Of a stretch of DNA of 64,000 bases, positions 42,420 to 50,582 are shown piece after piece. The notes under the pieces were generated by a model. The model searched no databases. It was not told the origin of the DNA and worked only from the letters and a program-made list of their open reading frames with translations. Every line of letters starts with the position of its first letter. Within the stretch, counting starts at the first letter, position 1. The DNA comes from Kitasatospora sp. SUK 42 (lineage in GTDB: Bacteria > Actinomycetota > Actinomycetes > Streptomycetales > Streptomycetaceae). The stretch is from NCBI RefSeq assembly GCF_015776785.2, contig NZ_LFMD02000007.1:483127-547126 (forward strand). Reading direction: 5' to 3'. The translations under genes and the position numbers were made by a program.

Positions 42420-42950
42420 TCAGAGCCCCGCGGCGAGCGTGTGCAGACCGTGTCCGCGCTCCAGCGCCTCCAGGTCCCGCTGCAAGGGCGGTCGCGGCAC
42501 GGTGAGCACCGGGCAGGTCGCGTGCCGTACGCAGTAGGCGGTCACCGAGGGCCGGATCAGCCGGGAGAGCCGGCCGCGCTCGCGACCGGCGCCGAGCACC
42601 AGCAGGTCCCCGGGCCGGTCGGCGCAGCGCACCAGGGTGTGCCCGGTCTCGCCGCGTACGGCCTGGCAGCGCAGCCGGACTCCGGCGTAGCGCCCGGCGA
42701 AGGCCTCGTCCAGCGCCTGCCGCAGCCGCGCGACGGCGGCGTCCCGACCGGCGGTGAGCGCCGGCGGGCAGGGGGTTCGGCGGTAGCCGAGATCCTCGCC
42801 CGGAGGGGTCCAGCACAGCACTGCGAGCACCTCGGCGTCCGTGCACCTGGCCTCGGCCACCGCGTGGTGCAGGGCGGCGAGGCTGCCGAGCGAACCGCTG
42901 ACGCCGACCACGATCCGGCCCTCGTCCGCGCCCGTACCCGTCTCCGCCAT
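42420..42950 (-). CDS. Universal stress protein, paralogue 2
   Basis: 176 residues, single Usp domain: RIVVGVSGSLGSLAALHHAVAEA, LRCQAVRGETGHTLVRCADR, GDLLVLGAGRERGRLSRLIRPSVTAYC. It is paralogous to the protein at 33847-34365, including CPVLTVP near the end. The G-x2-G-x9-G-S ATP motif is degenerate in both. It may bind other proteins or DNA-damage signals; not determinable. Confidence 0.8.
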   Translation of the reverse strand: MAETGTGADEGRIVVGVSGSLGSLAALHHAVAEARCTDAEVLAVLCWTPPGEDLGYRRTPCPPALTAGRDAAVARLRQALDEAFAGRYAGVRLRCQAVRGETGHTLVRCADRPGDLLVLGAGRERGRLSRLIRPSVTAYCVRHATCPVLTVPRPPLQRDLEALERGHGLHTLAAGL

Positions 42951-43119
42951 GGCCCGTCCCGCCTCTCCGTCCCGACCGCGACCGCCCGACTCCGGCCGTC
43001 TGGCCGACCGTCAGCGTCACCCCAGCAAAGCGGCCCGCGCCCGTCAGGCCCCGACTTCTTGACGCGGCTCTGACGCGGCGCCCCGCGTTCCGTACGCATC
43101 CCTGATGCGCCCGGACGAC

Positions 43120-43791
43120 TCAGACCCCGGGCTGCTCCGCCGTCCACAGCTCGGCGAACATCCGGTCCAGGTGCTCCTCACCGATGGGCGGGACCGGCAG
43201 CGGGTGGGTGGCCTGGGTGCGGAGGCCGTCCAGCAGCAGGGCGAGGTAGCGGCGCCAGAGGTCGGGGCGCAGCTCGGCGGCGGCGGGCAGGGCGCGGCAG
43301 AACGGGCCGAGCAGGAAGAGCAGGTCCATGGCGACCACGTCGCGCCGCATGGTGCCCTGCTCCTGGGCGCGGGCGATGAGCGCGCCGACGGTGGCGGCGT
43401 GGCCGCGGCCGATCTCGGCCATGCCGGGGACGCCGGGGACGGCCCGGGTCACCAGGTCGTTGATGCCCCGGTCGGCGGAGACGAGTTCGAAGATCCGCCC
43501 GAAGTACCGCTCCAGGCCGGTCCAGGCGTCCTCGGCGGCGAGCGCCTCCTCCCCCGCGCCGACCAGGCCCGCCCCGGCGTCCGCGAAGACCTCGGCGATC
43601 AGGGCCTCACGGGTCGGGAAGTGCCGGTAGAGGGTTGCGTTGCCGACCCCGGCCTCCTTGGCGATCTGGTCCAGCGGGACGTCGAGGCCGTGCCGGGAGA
43701 ACATGTCGCGGGCGGCGGCGAGCAGCAGGTCGCGGTTGCGCTGCGCGTCGCGCCGGAGCCGTCCCGGGGTGTGCAGGCTGCTCGGTGCCAT
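43120..43791 (-). CDS. TetR-family transcriptional regulator
   Basis: 223 residues with a TetR helix-turn-helix at about 30-62 (LDQIAKEAGVGNATLYRHF) and a C-terminal domain with GINDLVTRAVPG. No neighbouring target gene is evident: it is flanked by genes on the same strand that look unrelated. The start is the ATG at 43791. Confidence 0.85.
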   Translation of the reverse strand: MAPSSLHTPGRLRRDAQRNRDLLLAAARDMFSRHGLDVPLDQIAKEAGVGNATLYRHFPTREALIAEVFADAGAGLVGAGEEALAAEDAWTGLERYFGRIFELVSADRGINDLVTRAVPGVPGMAEIGRGHAATVGALIARAQEQGTMRRDVVAMDLLFLLGPFCRALPAAAELRPDLWRRYLALLLDGLRTQATHPLPVPPIGEEHLDRMFAELWTAEQPGV

Positions 43792-43952
43792 GCCCCGACC
43801 TTAAGGCCTGCCCGGCCCCGCCGGGCGCGCGGCCGGCCGGAGTTCGACGGCTCAGCGGCCGGACCGACAACTACCGTACGGAGCAGTCGAGTCCGGGCGC
43901 GGGTGGCCCCGGCGAGGAGGTTCGCCGGGGCCTCAGTCCTGCTGGGAGGGGG

Positions 43953-44345
43953 TCAGCAGGTCTGGTCGATCAGGTAGAACGTGGCGTAGTGGTCGCCGGT
44001 GTAGTAGTCCTCCTGGTACGCCTGGCCGGTGATGATCCGGCGGGTGCCGCGAGTCGGGGCGCCCGGGGTGATGACGGTGTACTCGTGGTAGTAGCCGTAG
44101 GACTCGCTGGGCAGGACGCCCTCCCGGTTCTGGAACACCACGCCGTCCTGGGAGTACGGGAACGGCCCACCGGTGGCGATCAGGTTGAGGGTGTCGGTGG
44201 CCTGCGACGGGAGGCTGGACAGACACACGGTGCCGCTCACGTCGGCGTGCGCGTCGGTGGCGACGGCGACGGGAGCGAGGGTCAGCACGGCAACAGCGGC
44301 GACGGCGGCAGCGCGGGACTTCCACGCGCGTAGAGTGCGAGTCAT
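43953..44345 (-). CDS. rnaSA: Guanyl-specific ribonuclease Sa, secreted
   Basis: 130 residues: a 34-residue signal peptide ending DAHA and a mature 96-residue enzyme beginning DVSGTVCLSSLP. It is nearly the same as RNase Sa of Streptomyces (Kitasatospora) aureofaciens. Mature Glu54 and His85 are the catalytic base and acid, Arg65 and Arg69 bind phosphate, Glu41 recognises guanine, and Cys7-Cys96 form the disulfide. It cleaves RNA after G outside the cell. The ATG at 44345 gives a normal signal sequence. No barstar-type inhibitor gene is visible in the window. Confidence 0.95.
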   Translation of the reverse strand: MTRTLRAWKSRAAAVAAVAVLTLAPVAVATDAHADVSGTVCLSSLPSQATDTLNLIATGGPFPYSQDGVVFQNREGVLPSESYGYYHEYTVITPGAPTRGTRRIITGQAYQEDYYTGDHYATFYLIDQTC

Positions 44346-44651
44346 GTCCACCAGTGTGGCGAGCCACCGACAACTCCGGAAGCCCTCCGACAACTGTTAA
44401 TCGGCGAGTAACTCCCTTGCCCCACCAGCGACTTGACCCGTACGACGGTCTTCACAGACCCCCTCCCGGCGCCGCCCACGAACCGCCCGCACCACCCAAG
44501 GGTCGACCGCCGTCGAACAACCACAGGCGCCGATGTCGGCCTCCTCACACCTTCACAGCACTCCCACAACACCGCGCCGAGGCCGCCTAGAGTGCACGCC
44601 GCATAGAGTTGCGGATCATGTCGGGCCGGAACGATCTCTGACGGGGTGGGC

Positions 44652-46244
44652 ATGGGTACGGGCATTGGCACGGGCGCGGGCGCGGGTACGTACGCGGGCG
44701 CGGGTACGGGTACGGGCACGTCGCCGACGGCGCACCAGCTGATCGGACTGCTGGTCGACCCGGGGAGTTTCCGGAGCTGGGACGAACCGCCGGCCGGACC
44801 GCCCGCCGACCCCGGCTACCGCGCCTCGCTCGACCGGGCCCGTGAGCGAACCGGCCTGGACGAGGCCGTCCTCACCGGTCTCGGCCTGATCGGCGGCCGC
44901 CCGGTCGCCCTGGTCGCCTCCGAGTTCGGCTTCCTCGGCGGCTCGATCGGCGTCGCGACCGCCGAGCGGATCACCCGCGCCGTCGAGCGGGCCACCGCCG
45001 AACGGCTGCCGCTGCTCGCCCTGCCGGTCTCCGGCGGGACCAGGATGCAGGAGGGCTCGGCGGCCTTCCTCTGCATGCTGCGCATCACCTCCGCCGTCGA
45101 GGCGCACCGCGCGGCCGGCCTCCCCTACCTCACCTATCTGCGCAACCCGACCATGGGCGGGGTCTTCGCCTCCTGGGGCACGCTCGGCCACCTGGTCTTC
45201 GCCGAGCCCGGCGCCCGGCTCGGCTTCCTCGGGCCGCGCGTGTACGAGGAGCTGCGCGGCGTCGAGCTGCCGCCGGACGTCCAGCGGGCGGAGACGCTGG
45301 CCGGGCGGGGCCTGGTGGACGCCGTGGTTCCGCCGCAGGAGCTGCGCGAGCTGGTCCGCCGGACGCTCGGCGTCCTCGCGACGGCCCCCGCCCCGGACGG
45401 CGCCCCCACCGGAACGCCCACGGCCGGTCCGCGCGGCGACCGGCCCGCCGACCAGCCGACCGACCGCTCGGCCGACCAGCCCGACGCCTGGGACGCCGTC
45501 CGCCGCACCCGCCGCCCCGACCGCCCCGGCACCCGCGAGCTGCTGCGCCGCACCGCCGAGGAGCTGGTGCTGCTGGACGCTCCCGGCGGCCGCGACGGCG
45601 CGCTGGTCCGCGCCCTCGCCGTGCTCGGCGGCCGACCCGTCCTGGTCGTCGGCCAGCAGCGACAGGGCCCGGAGCACGAGCGCCCCTTCACCACCGCCGA
45701 CCTGAGGGCGGTGCGGCGCACCGCGCGCCTGGCCGAGCAGCTGGGGCTGCCGCTGGTCACCGTGGTGGACACGGCCGGGGCCGAGCTGTCCGTGCAGGCC
45801 GAGCTGGACGGCATCGCGATCGAGATCGCGCACTGCCTGACCGCCCTGCTCGCGCTGCGCACGCCCGTCCTCGCCGTCCTGCTCGGCCAGGGTTCCGGCG
45901 GTGGCGCCCTCGCGCTGCTCCCGGCCGACCGGGTGCTCGCCGCCGGGAACGCCTGGCTGGCACCGCTGCCACCCGAGGGCGCCTCGGCGATCGTGCACCG
46001 GGACGGCGCGCACGCCGCCGAGCTGGCCCGGTCCCAGGGCATCGGGGCGTACCACCTGGCGGAGGTCGGGCTGGTCGACGAGGTGGTCCCCGAGCTGCCG
46101 GACGCCGCCGAGGAGCCGGAGGCCTTCTGCGCACGGCTGGGAGCGGCGGTCGGGACGGCGCTCGGCGCCCTGGCGGCGGCCGACGAGGCGGACCGGCTCG
46201 CGGCCCGCGCCGTCCGCCATCGTCGGCTGGGCGACCTGCGCTGA
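44652..46244 (+). CDS. Fused carboxyltransferase (AccD-AccA type)
   Basis: 530 residues. The beta-type half (about 60-230) has SEFGFLGGSIGVATAERITRA and the acyl-CoA/oxyanion segment PVSGGTRMQEG; the alpha-type half (about 300-500) has PLVTVVDTAGAELS and the segment LLGQGSGGGALALLPADRVLA. Such fusions are carboxyltransferase subunits of biotin-dependent acyl-CoA carboxylases. The zinc ribbon of AccD is missing. Residues 1-24 are a Gly/Thr/Ala repeat encoded by ggcacg-type units. A GTG at 44646 is also possible. No biotin carboxylase gene is adjacent. Confidence 0.8.
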   Translation: MGTGIGTGAGAGTYAGAGTGTGTSPTAHQLIGLLVDPGSFRSWDEPPAGPPADPGYRASLDRARERTGLDEAVLTGLGLIGGRPVALVASEFGFLGGSIGVATAERITRAVERATAERLPLLALPVSGGTRMQEGSAAFLCMLRITSAVEAHRAAGLPYLTYLRNPTMGGVFASWGTLGHLVFAEPGARLGFLGPRVYEELRGVELPPDVQRAETLAGRGLVDAVVPPQELRELVRRTLGVLATAPAPDGAPTGTPTAGPRGDRPADQPTDRSADQPDAWDAVRRTRRPDRPGTRELLRRTAEELVLLDAPGGRDGALVRALAVLGGRPVLVVGQQRQGPEHERPFTTADLRAVRRTARLAEQLGLPLVTVVDTAGAELSVQAELDGIAIEIAHCLTALLALRTPVLAVLLGQGSGGGALALLPADRVLAAGNAWLAPLPPEGASAIVHRDGAHAAELARSQGIGAYHLAEVGLVDEVVPELPDAAEEPEAFCARLGAAVGTALGALAAADEADRLAARAVRHRRLGDLR

Positions 46245-46280
46245 CTCAGGGCCTCCGGGCCCGGATCGCGGATGTGGTGC

Positions 46281-46315
46281 CGGGCACAGATCGTTTGTAC
46301 TCAAAGTGGTGCCCG
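46281..46315. other. Hairpin after the carboxyltransferase gene
   Basis: A 7-bp stem CGGGCAC/GTGCCCG encloses an inner TTTG/CAAA stem. It begins 37 nt after the stop and is probably a terminator. In the remaining gene-free stretch to 46722 I see no gene, tRNA or riboswitch. Confidence 0.5.
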
Positions 46316-46722
46316 CGGGCCTGCGGGTGACGGCCCTCGGGGCCCAAACGGTGAGTGCGCTCACACACGATCGGCAGCCACGACGGGCGGTAGTAGGACG
46401 GTGGTGGAGGTCGACCCTCCGCCCCGTCCGGTCCGCGCCAGGGGGCGTTTGCCCAGCTCAGCGCAGACGGGGCGCGCTCCGCACGAGTGGCCCTTCGAAT
46501 CCACGGCGGCGCTGCCCGTACGACTGGGCATCGTAAGGTGACGGCCTTGGCGACGGACGATCCCGTCTGCCAACAATGGCTCTCGTCGTCAGCCACACCG
46601 ATTCTGTCCCACGGTGAACGGCTTGCCGCCGGAAGTCATTCCCCTCGACCGCAACGGCCCTGTCCTGCCGTGGTCCTGAACGGGGTGTGACCCGGCCCAA
46701 CCCAATTGAGGTCCTGTTCTAC

Positions 46723-47112
46723 ATGCCCGCTTTCAAGCTCCGTATGCGCACTTCCTCTGCGATCCTCGCCGGTGCCGCCGGTCTGACCGCCCTGGGTGCC
46801 GGTGTGCTGCCCGCCACCGCGAACGCCGCGACCCCGCAGTCCATCGCCGCGAAGATCGTCCCGGCGAACCAGCTGGCCTCGTTCAACCAGATCATCTCCC
46901 ACGAGTCCGGCTGGAACGTGACCGCGACCAACCCGAGCTCGGGCGCGTACGGCCTGGCGCAGGCGCTGCCGGGTTCCAAGATGGCCTCGCACGGCTCCGA
47001 CTGGAAGACCAACCCCACCACCCAGATCAAGTGGGCGCTGGACTACATGAACTCCCGCTACGGCAGCCCGAACGCCGCCTGGACGTTCTGGCAGAACCAC
47101 CACTGGTACTAA
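46723..47112 (+). CDS. Secreted lytic transglycosylase-like protein
   Basis: 129 residues. A signal peptide of about 42 residues ends ATANAA, followed by a compact lysozyme-like domain: IISHESGWNVTATNPSSGAYG contains the catalytic Glu, and then GLAQALPGSKMASHGSDW and YGSPNAAWTFWQNHHWY. Actinobacteria have many such small peptidoglycan hydrolases, active in the cell wall during growth or spore germination. The ATG at 46723 is chosen; a GTG at 46687 and an ATG at 46744 are alternatives. Confidence 0.85.
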   Translation: MPAFKLRMRTSSAILAGAAGLTALGAGVLPATANAATPQSIAAKIVPANQLASFNQIISHESGWNVTATNPSSGAYGLAQALPGSKMASHGSDWKTNPTTQIKWALDYMNSRYGSPNAAWTFWQNHHWY

Positions 47113-47205
47113 GCCGACCAACCGTCGGCACACCAGGCTTGCACCCGCACCCTGACCACTCCTCCCTCACCCCGGGGGCCGGACAGGGACCACCGGGGTG
47201 ACCCG

Positions 47206-47248
47206 AGAGGGCCCGGGCCGCGCGATCCGCGTGGCTCGGGCCCTCTCC
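47206..47248 (+). terminator. Terminator hairpin after transglycosylase-like gene
   Basis: A 15-bp stem (47206-47220 with 47234-47248) has one G.U pair on the plus strand and a 13-nt loop. It lies between convergent genes, 94 nt after the stop. Confidence 0.8.
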
Positions 47249-47284
47249 TGGTTCTCCCGACCAGGGGTGGGTTCGGCCCGGGCC

Positions 47285-47743
47285 TCACAGCTCCCCGGTG
47301 AGCCCCAGCAGCTCGCGCATCCGCGCGTACTTGGCGGCCAGCCGCTCGGCGGTCGCCGGATCCAGCGAAGCCAGCCGGGCCGGGTCCGAGTTGTGCGCCA
47401 GATCGGCGCGCTTGACCAGCAGCGCGCCGGGCGTGGCCAGGATGCGCGCGGTGTACTCCTCGACCGGTTCGTCCGGGCGCCGGGTGAGCGCGTCCACGAT
47501 CGCCTTGGTCTCCTCCGGCAGCGCGGCCCGGGCCAGCCAGTCCCGGCTCAGGCGGTCGTCCTCGACGGTGTCGTGGAGCCAGCCCGCCGCGATCTGCGCC
47601 TCGCTGCCGCCGCGCGCCGCCGTCCCGCCCGCGACGGCCGCGATGTGCTCGCCGTACGGGTGCCCGTTCTTGTCCACCTGCCCCCGGTGGGCGCGGCGCG
47701 CGATGGCCTCCACCTCGGTCAGGCTCAGGTAGTGCTCCTCCAT
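47285..47743 (-). CDS. HD-domain phosphohydrolase, small alarmone hydrolase-like
   Basis: 152 residues covering only an HD domain: ARRAHRGQVDKNGHPYGEH at the N-terminus and the HD motif in AGWLHDTVEDD, then a late Asp in KRADLAHNSDP. The order matches RelA/SpoT-type hydrolase domains and MESH1-like small hydrolases. It may remove pyrophosphate from (p)ppGpp, but related HD enzymes act on other nucleotides. Confidence 0.75.
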   Translation of the reverse strand: MEEHYLSLTEVEAIARRAHRGQVDKNGHPYGEHIAAVAGGTAARGGSEAQIAAGWLHDTVEDDRLSRDWLARAALPEETKAIVDALTRRPDEPVEEYTARILATPGALLVKRADLAHNSDPARLASLDPATAERLAAKYARMRELLGLTGEL

Positions 47744-47851
47744 CGGCTCATCGTAGGCCCATGATCGGCACGCCGCCGGCGCCTGCTTTACTGCCCCGGG
47801 CGGGCGACCCCCGCCGCACCCGGCAGAACCGTCCGAGCGACCCGAGGAACC

Positions 47852-48778
47852 ATGCCCGCCTTACATCCGCTGCTGTCCGGCTTCGCCCCGATCTGGGCGC
47901 TCACCGGGATCGGCTACCTGGTCGGCCGGACCAGGCTGCTCGGGCCGCAGGCGGAGACGGTGCTGAACCGCTTCGTCTTCCACGTCGCGATGCCGGCCGC
48001 GCTCTTCCTGCTGATCTCCCGCACCCCGCTGCAACGGTTCGCCAACCCCTCCATGCTCGCCTTCATGGCCGGCACCGCCGTCGCGACCGGACTCGGACTG
48101 CTCGCCGGGCACCTGCTCTTCCGCCGCGAGTCCGGCGAACTGGCCATCGGCGCCATGGCCTCCGGGTACGTCAACTCCGCCAACCTCGGCATCCCCGTGA
48201 CCATGCAGGTCCTCGGCGATGCCTCGTTCGTCGGCCCGGTGATGCTGTTCCAGATCCTGCTGGTCACCCCCGCCGTGCTGGCCGTCCTGGACGGCGGCGC
48301 GGCCGGCCGCCGGGCACTGCTCACCCTGCCGCTGCGCAACCCGATCCTGCTGGCCACCGCGCTGGGCGCCGTCGTCTCCGCGACCGGGCTGCACCTGCCC
48401 GCCGAGCTGACCCGCTCCGGCGAACTGCTCGGCGGCGCCGGGGTGCCGACCGCCCTGATCGCCCTCGGCATGTCCCTGCACAACCGGCCGTCCGCCGAAG
48501 GGCGTTCACGCCGCGCCGAGGTCGGGCTGACCGTCGCGGTCAAGACCCTGGTCCAGCCGCTGGCCGCCCTCGCCGTGGCCGGCCCGCTGCTCCACCTGCC
48601 GCCGCACCAGCTGCTCACCGTGGTGCTCTTCTCCGCCCTGCCGACGGCGCAGAACGTCTACACCTACGCGCGCGAGTACGGGCAGGGCGCCGTGCTCGCC
48701 CGGGACACGGTGCTCTGGTCGACGCTGGTGTCGATGGCGACGCTGTCCGTGATCAGCTGGGCCCTCGGGCCCGCGTAG
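47852..48778 (+). CDS. AEC-family transporter
   Basis: 308 residues, about ten hydrophobic helices in two halves, with PIWALTGIGYLVGRTRLLG at the start and the central segment SGYVNSANLGIPVTMQVLGD carrying the conserved Asn-x-Gly break. Members export auxin in plants and organic acids such as malate in bacteria. GAGGAACC lies before the ATG. Substrate unknown. Confidence 0.82.
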   Translation: MPALHPLLSGFAPIWALTGIGYLVGRTRLLGPQAETVLNRFVFHVAMPAALFLLISRTPLQRFANPSMLAFMAGTAVATGLGLLAGHLLFRRESGELAIGAMASGYVNSANLGIPVTMQVLGDASFVGPVMLFQILLVTPAVLAVLDGGAAGRRALLTLPLRNPILLATALGAVVSATGLHLPAELTRSGELLGGAGVPTALIALGMSLHNRPSAEGRSRRAEVGLTVAVKTLVQPLAALAVAGPLLHLPPHQLLTVVLFSALPTAQNVYTYAREYGQGAVLARDTVLWSTLVSMATLSVISWALGPA

Positions 48779-48915
48779 CGCCTCCGGCCACCGCGCTGCG
48801 CGGGCGGGGCCCGGCTCCGACGGGTCGCTCCGCTCAGCGCTGCCTCGCGGTCGGCCCCTGGCGTTCAGTCCTGCCTGGCGCTCGGTCCCCCCTGGCGCTC
48901 AGTCCTGCCTTGCTC

Positions 48916-49371
48916 TCAGTCCTGCCGTGCGGAGGTCACCACCGCGGTCACGGCCTCCAGGAAGCGCCGGGCCGTCGCCAGCTCCGCGGGGTCGAACCGG
49001 CCCATCTCCGCGACCAGGTCCCCGATCAGCCCGCCAAAGAAGCCCTGCCCCAGCTCCATCGCCCGTTCCTGCACCACCAGTCGAACCTTTCGCCGGTCCT
49101 GCTGATCGCGCTCGCGGCGGAGCAGCCCGAGCCGCTCCAGCCGGTCCACCAGGCCGGTGGTGCCCGCGGAGTTCAGCCGCAGCGCCTCCCCGAGCCGGCC
49201 CGGGGTGACCACCTGCCCGGCCCGGGCGGCGTCCAGCAGGTGGATCAGCGCCCGCAGATCGGTCGGATGCAGCCCGTTCCGGGCCGCGAACTCCGCCCCG
49301 AACAGGTCGAGTTCGACCGTCAGACCGCGCAGCAGGTGAACCAGCCGCATCGGCTCCTCAACCTCAGCCAC
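48916..49371 (-). CDS. MarR-family transcriptional regulator
   Basis: 151 residues from a GTG at 49371 that has AGGAAGG 8 nt upstream. The winged helix is in GLHPTDLRALIHLLDAARAG...GRLGEALRLNSAGTTGLVDRLERLGLL with the wing RERDQQDRRKVRL. An ATG at 49419 would add 16 residues but lies within an operator-like dyad. It is divergent from an alpha/beta hydrolase gene, the likely target. Confidence 0.8.
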   Translation of the reverse strand: MAEVEEPMRLVHLLRGLTVELDLFGAEFAARNGLHPTDLRALIHLLDAARAGQVVTPGRLGEALRLNSAGTTGLVDRLERLGLLRRERDQQDRRKVRLVVQERAMELGQGFFGGLIGDLVAEMGRFDPAELATARRFLEAVTAVVTSARQD

Positions 49372-49409
49372 CCTCTCGTCCTTCCTCGGGCCTTCATGTG
49401 CCACTATTC

Positions 49410-49424
49410 TCTCGCTCATCGAGA
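49410..49424. promoter_or_regulatory. MarR operator-like dyad
   Basis: Perfect arms TCTCG and CGAGA around CTCAT, followed 6 nt later by a second small dyad GCTC-AAC-GAGC (49430-49440). They lie between divergent marR and hydrolase genes. Confidence 0.55.
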
Positions 49425-49516
49425 TACTTGCTCAACGAGCTGTTCGTCGGGCAATTCGTCGCGTGACGCGGCGGGTGATCCCGCGCGCGATCACACCACA
49501 CCCGCGGAGGCCCATC

Positions 49517-50383
49517 ATGTCCGCCCGCACCGCCCCCTTCCTCACCGCCTACGACGCGCTGCTCGCCCGCTGGCCCGTCCCGGTCGAACCGCTCACCGTC
49601 CGCACCGCCCACGGCACCACCCGGATCAACGCCTGCGGCCCCGCCGACGGCCGTCCCCTCGTCCTGCTCCACGGCGGCGGCGCCACCTCCACCATGTGGT
49701 TCGCCAACGTCGGCGCCTGGGCCGGAGCCGGCCGCCGCGTCCTCGCCGTCGACCTCATCGGCGACCCGGGCCGCAGCGTCCACGACGGCACCCCGCCCGG
49801 CGGCGTCCCCGGCCTGCTCGGCTGGCTGGACGCCGTCCTCGACCGCCTCGACCTCCCCGAGGCCGACCTCTGCGGCCACTCCTACGGCGCCTGGATCGCC
49901 CTGGAGTACGCGCTGCACGCCCCCACCCGGATCGGCCGGCTCGCCCTGCTCGACCCCACCCAGTGCTTCACCGGCTTCCGCCCCGGCTACCTCCTGCGCG
50001 TCCTACCGCTCTTCCTCCCCCGCCGCACCCCGGACCGCGCCCGCTCCTACCTCGACTGGGAAACCGGCGGCGGCCCCCGTCTCGACCCCGACTGGCGCGA
50101 GCTCTACGCCCTCGGCTACGCCGGCTTCCCCGCCTCCTCCCCCGTCACCGGCCCCCGCCCCACCCCCGCCCGACTCCACGACCTCACCACCCCGCTCCTC
50201 ACCCTCTACGCCGCCGACTCCCGCGCCCACGATCCCCACCGCACCGCCGAAGCCACCCGCCGCGCCCTCCCCCAGGCCACCGTCCTCACCGTCCCGGGCG
50301 CCTCCCACCACAACCTCCCCATGGCCGCCGCCCCCACCGTCAACCGGCACGTACTCGACTTCCTCACCCCCACCCACCCCTGA
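49517..50383 (+). CDS. Alpha/beta hydrolase
   Basis: 288 residues: VLLHGGGATSTMWFANVG, nucleophile elbow CGHSYGA, an acidic residue in LYAADSRAHDP and the catalytic His in VPGASHHNLPM. Cytosolic. GGAGG 7 nt before the ATG supports the start at 49517 against an upstream ATG at 49463. Probably repressed by the divergent MarR protein. Codon use is unusually biased to C in the second half. Confidence 0.8.
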   Translation: MSARTAPFLTAYDALLARWPVPVEPLTVRTAHGTTRINACGPADGRPLVLLHGGGATSTMWFANVGAWAGAGRRVLAVDLIGDPGRSVHDGTPPGGVPGLLGWLDAVLDRLDLPEADLCGHSYGAWIALEYALHAPTRIGRLALLDPTQCFTGFRPGYLLRVLPLFLPRRTPDRARSYLDWETGGGPRLDPDWRELYALGYAGFPASSPVTGPRPTPARLHDLTTPLLTLYAADSRAHDPHRTAEATRRALPQATVLTVPGASHHNLPMAAAPTVNRHVLDFLTPTHP

Positions 50384-50421
50384 CCGCCCTCCACACCCCG
50401 CGCCCGACACGCCCGCCCTCC

Positions 50422-50448
50422 CGAGAAGTCGGCCCCGCCGACTTCTCG
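50422..50448. terminator. Terminator hairpin
   Basis: A perfect 11-bp stem CGAGAAGTCGG/CCGACTTCTCG with a 5-nt loop, 38 nt after the hydrolase stop and between convergent genes. Confidence 0.85.
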
Positions 50449-50582
50449 TGCGACGCCACGACCCGCCGAGCCGCAAGCCCCCAAGCACCGAGCCCGGCCA
50501 GGACCCACGCGGGCGCAGCACTCGTCGCGCACCCGCCGAAGACAGTCGCGCCACTCCCGGCCCAGGGGGTGACAATCCATCC

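Noticed and set aside
46400-46722. Cyclic di-AMP (ydaO) riboswitch before the transglycosylase-like gene
   Set aside because: Such riboswitches precede many streptomycete wall hydrolase genes, but the conserved GGGGAACC and GGGGTGAATC type segments are absent here.
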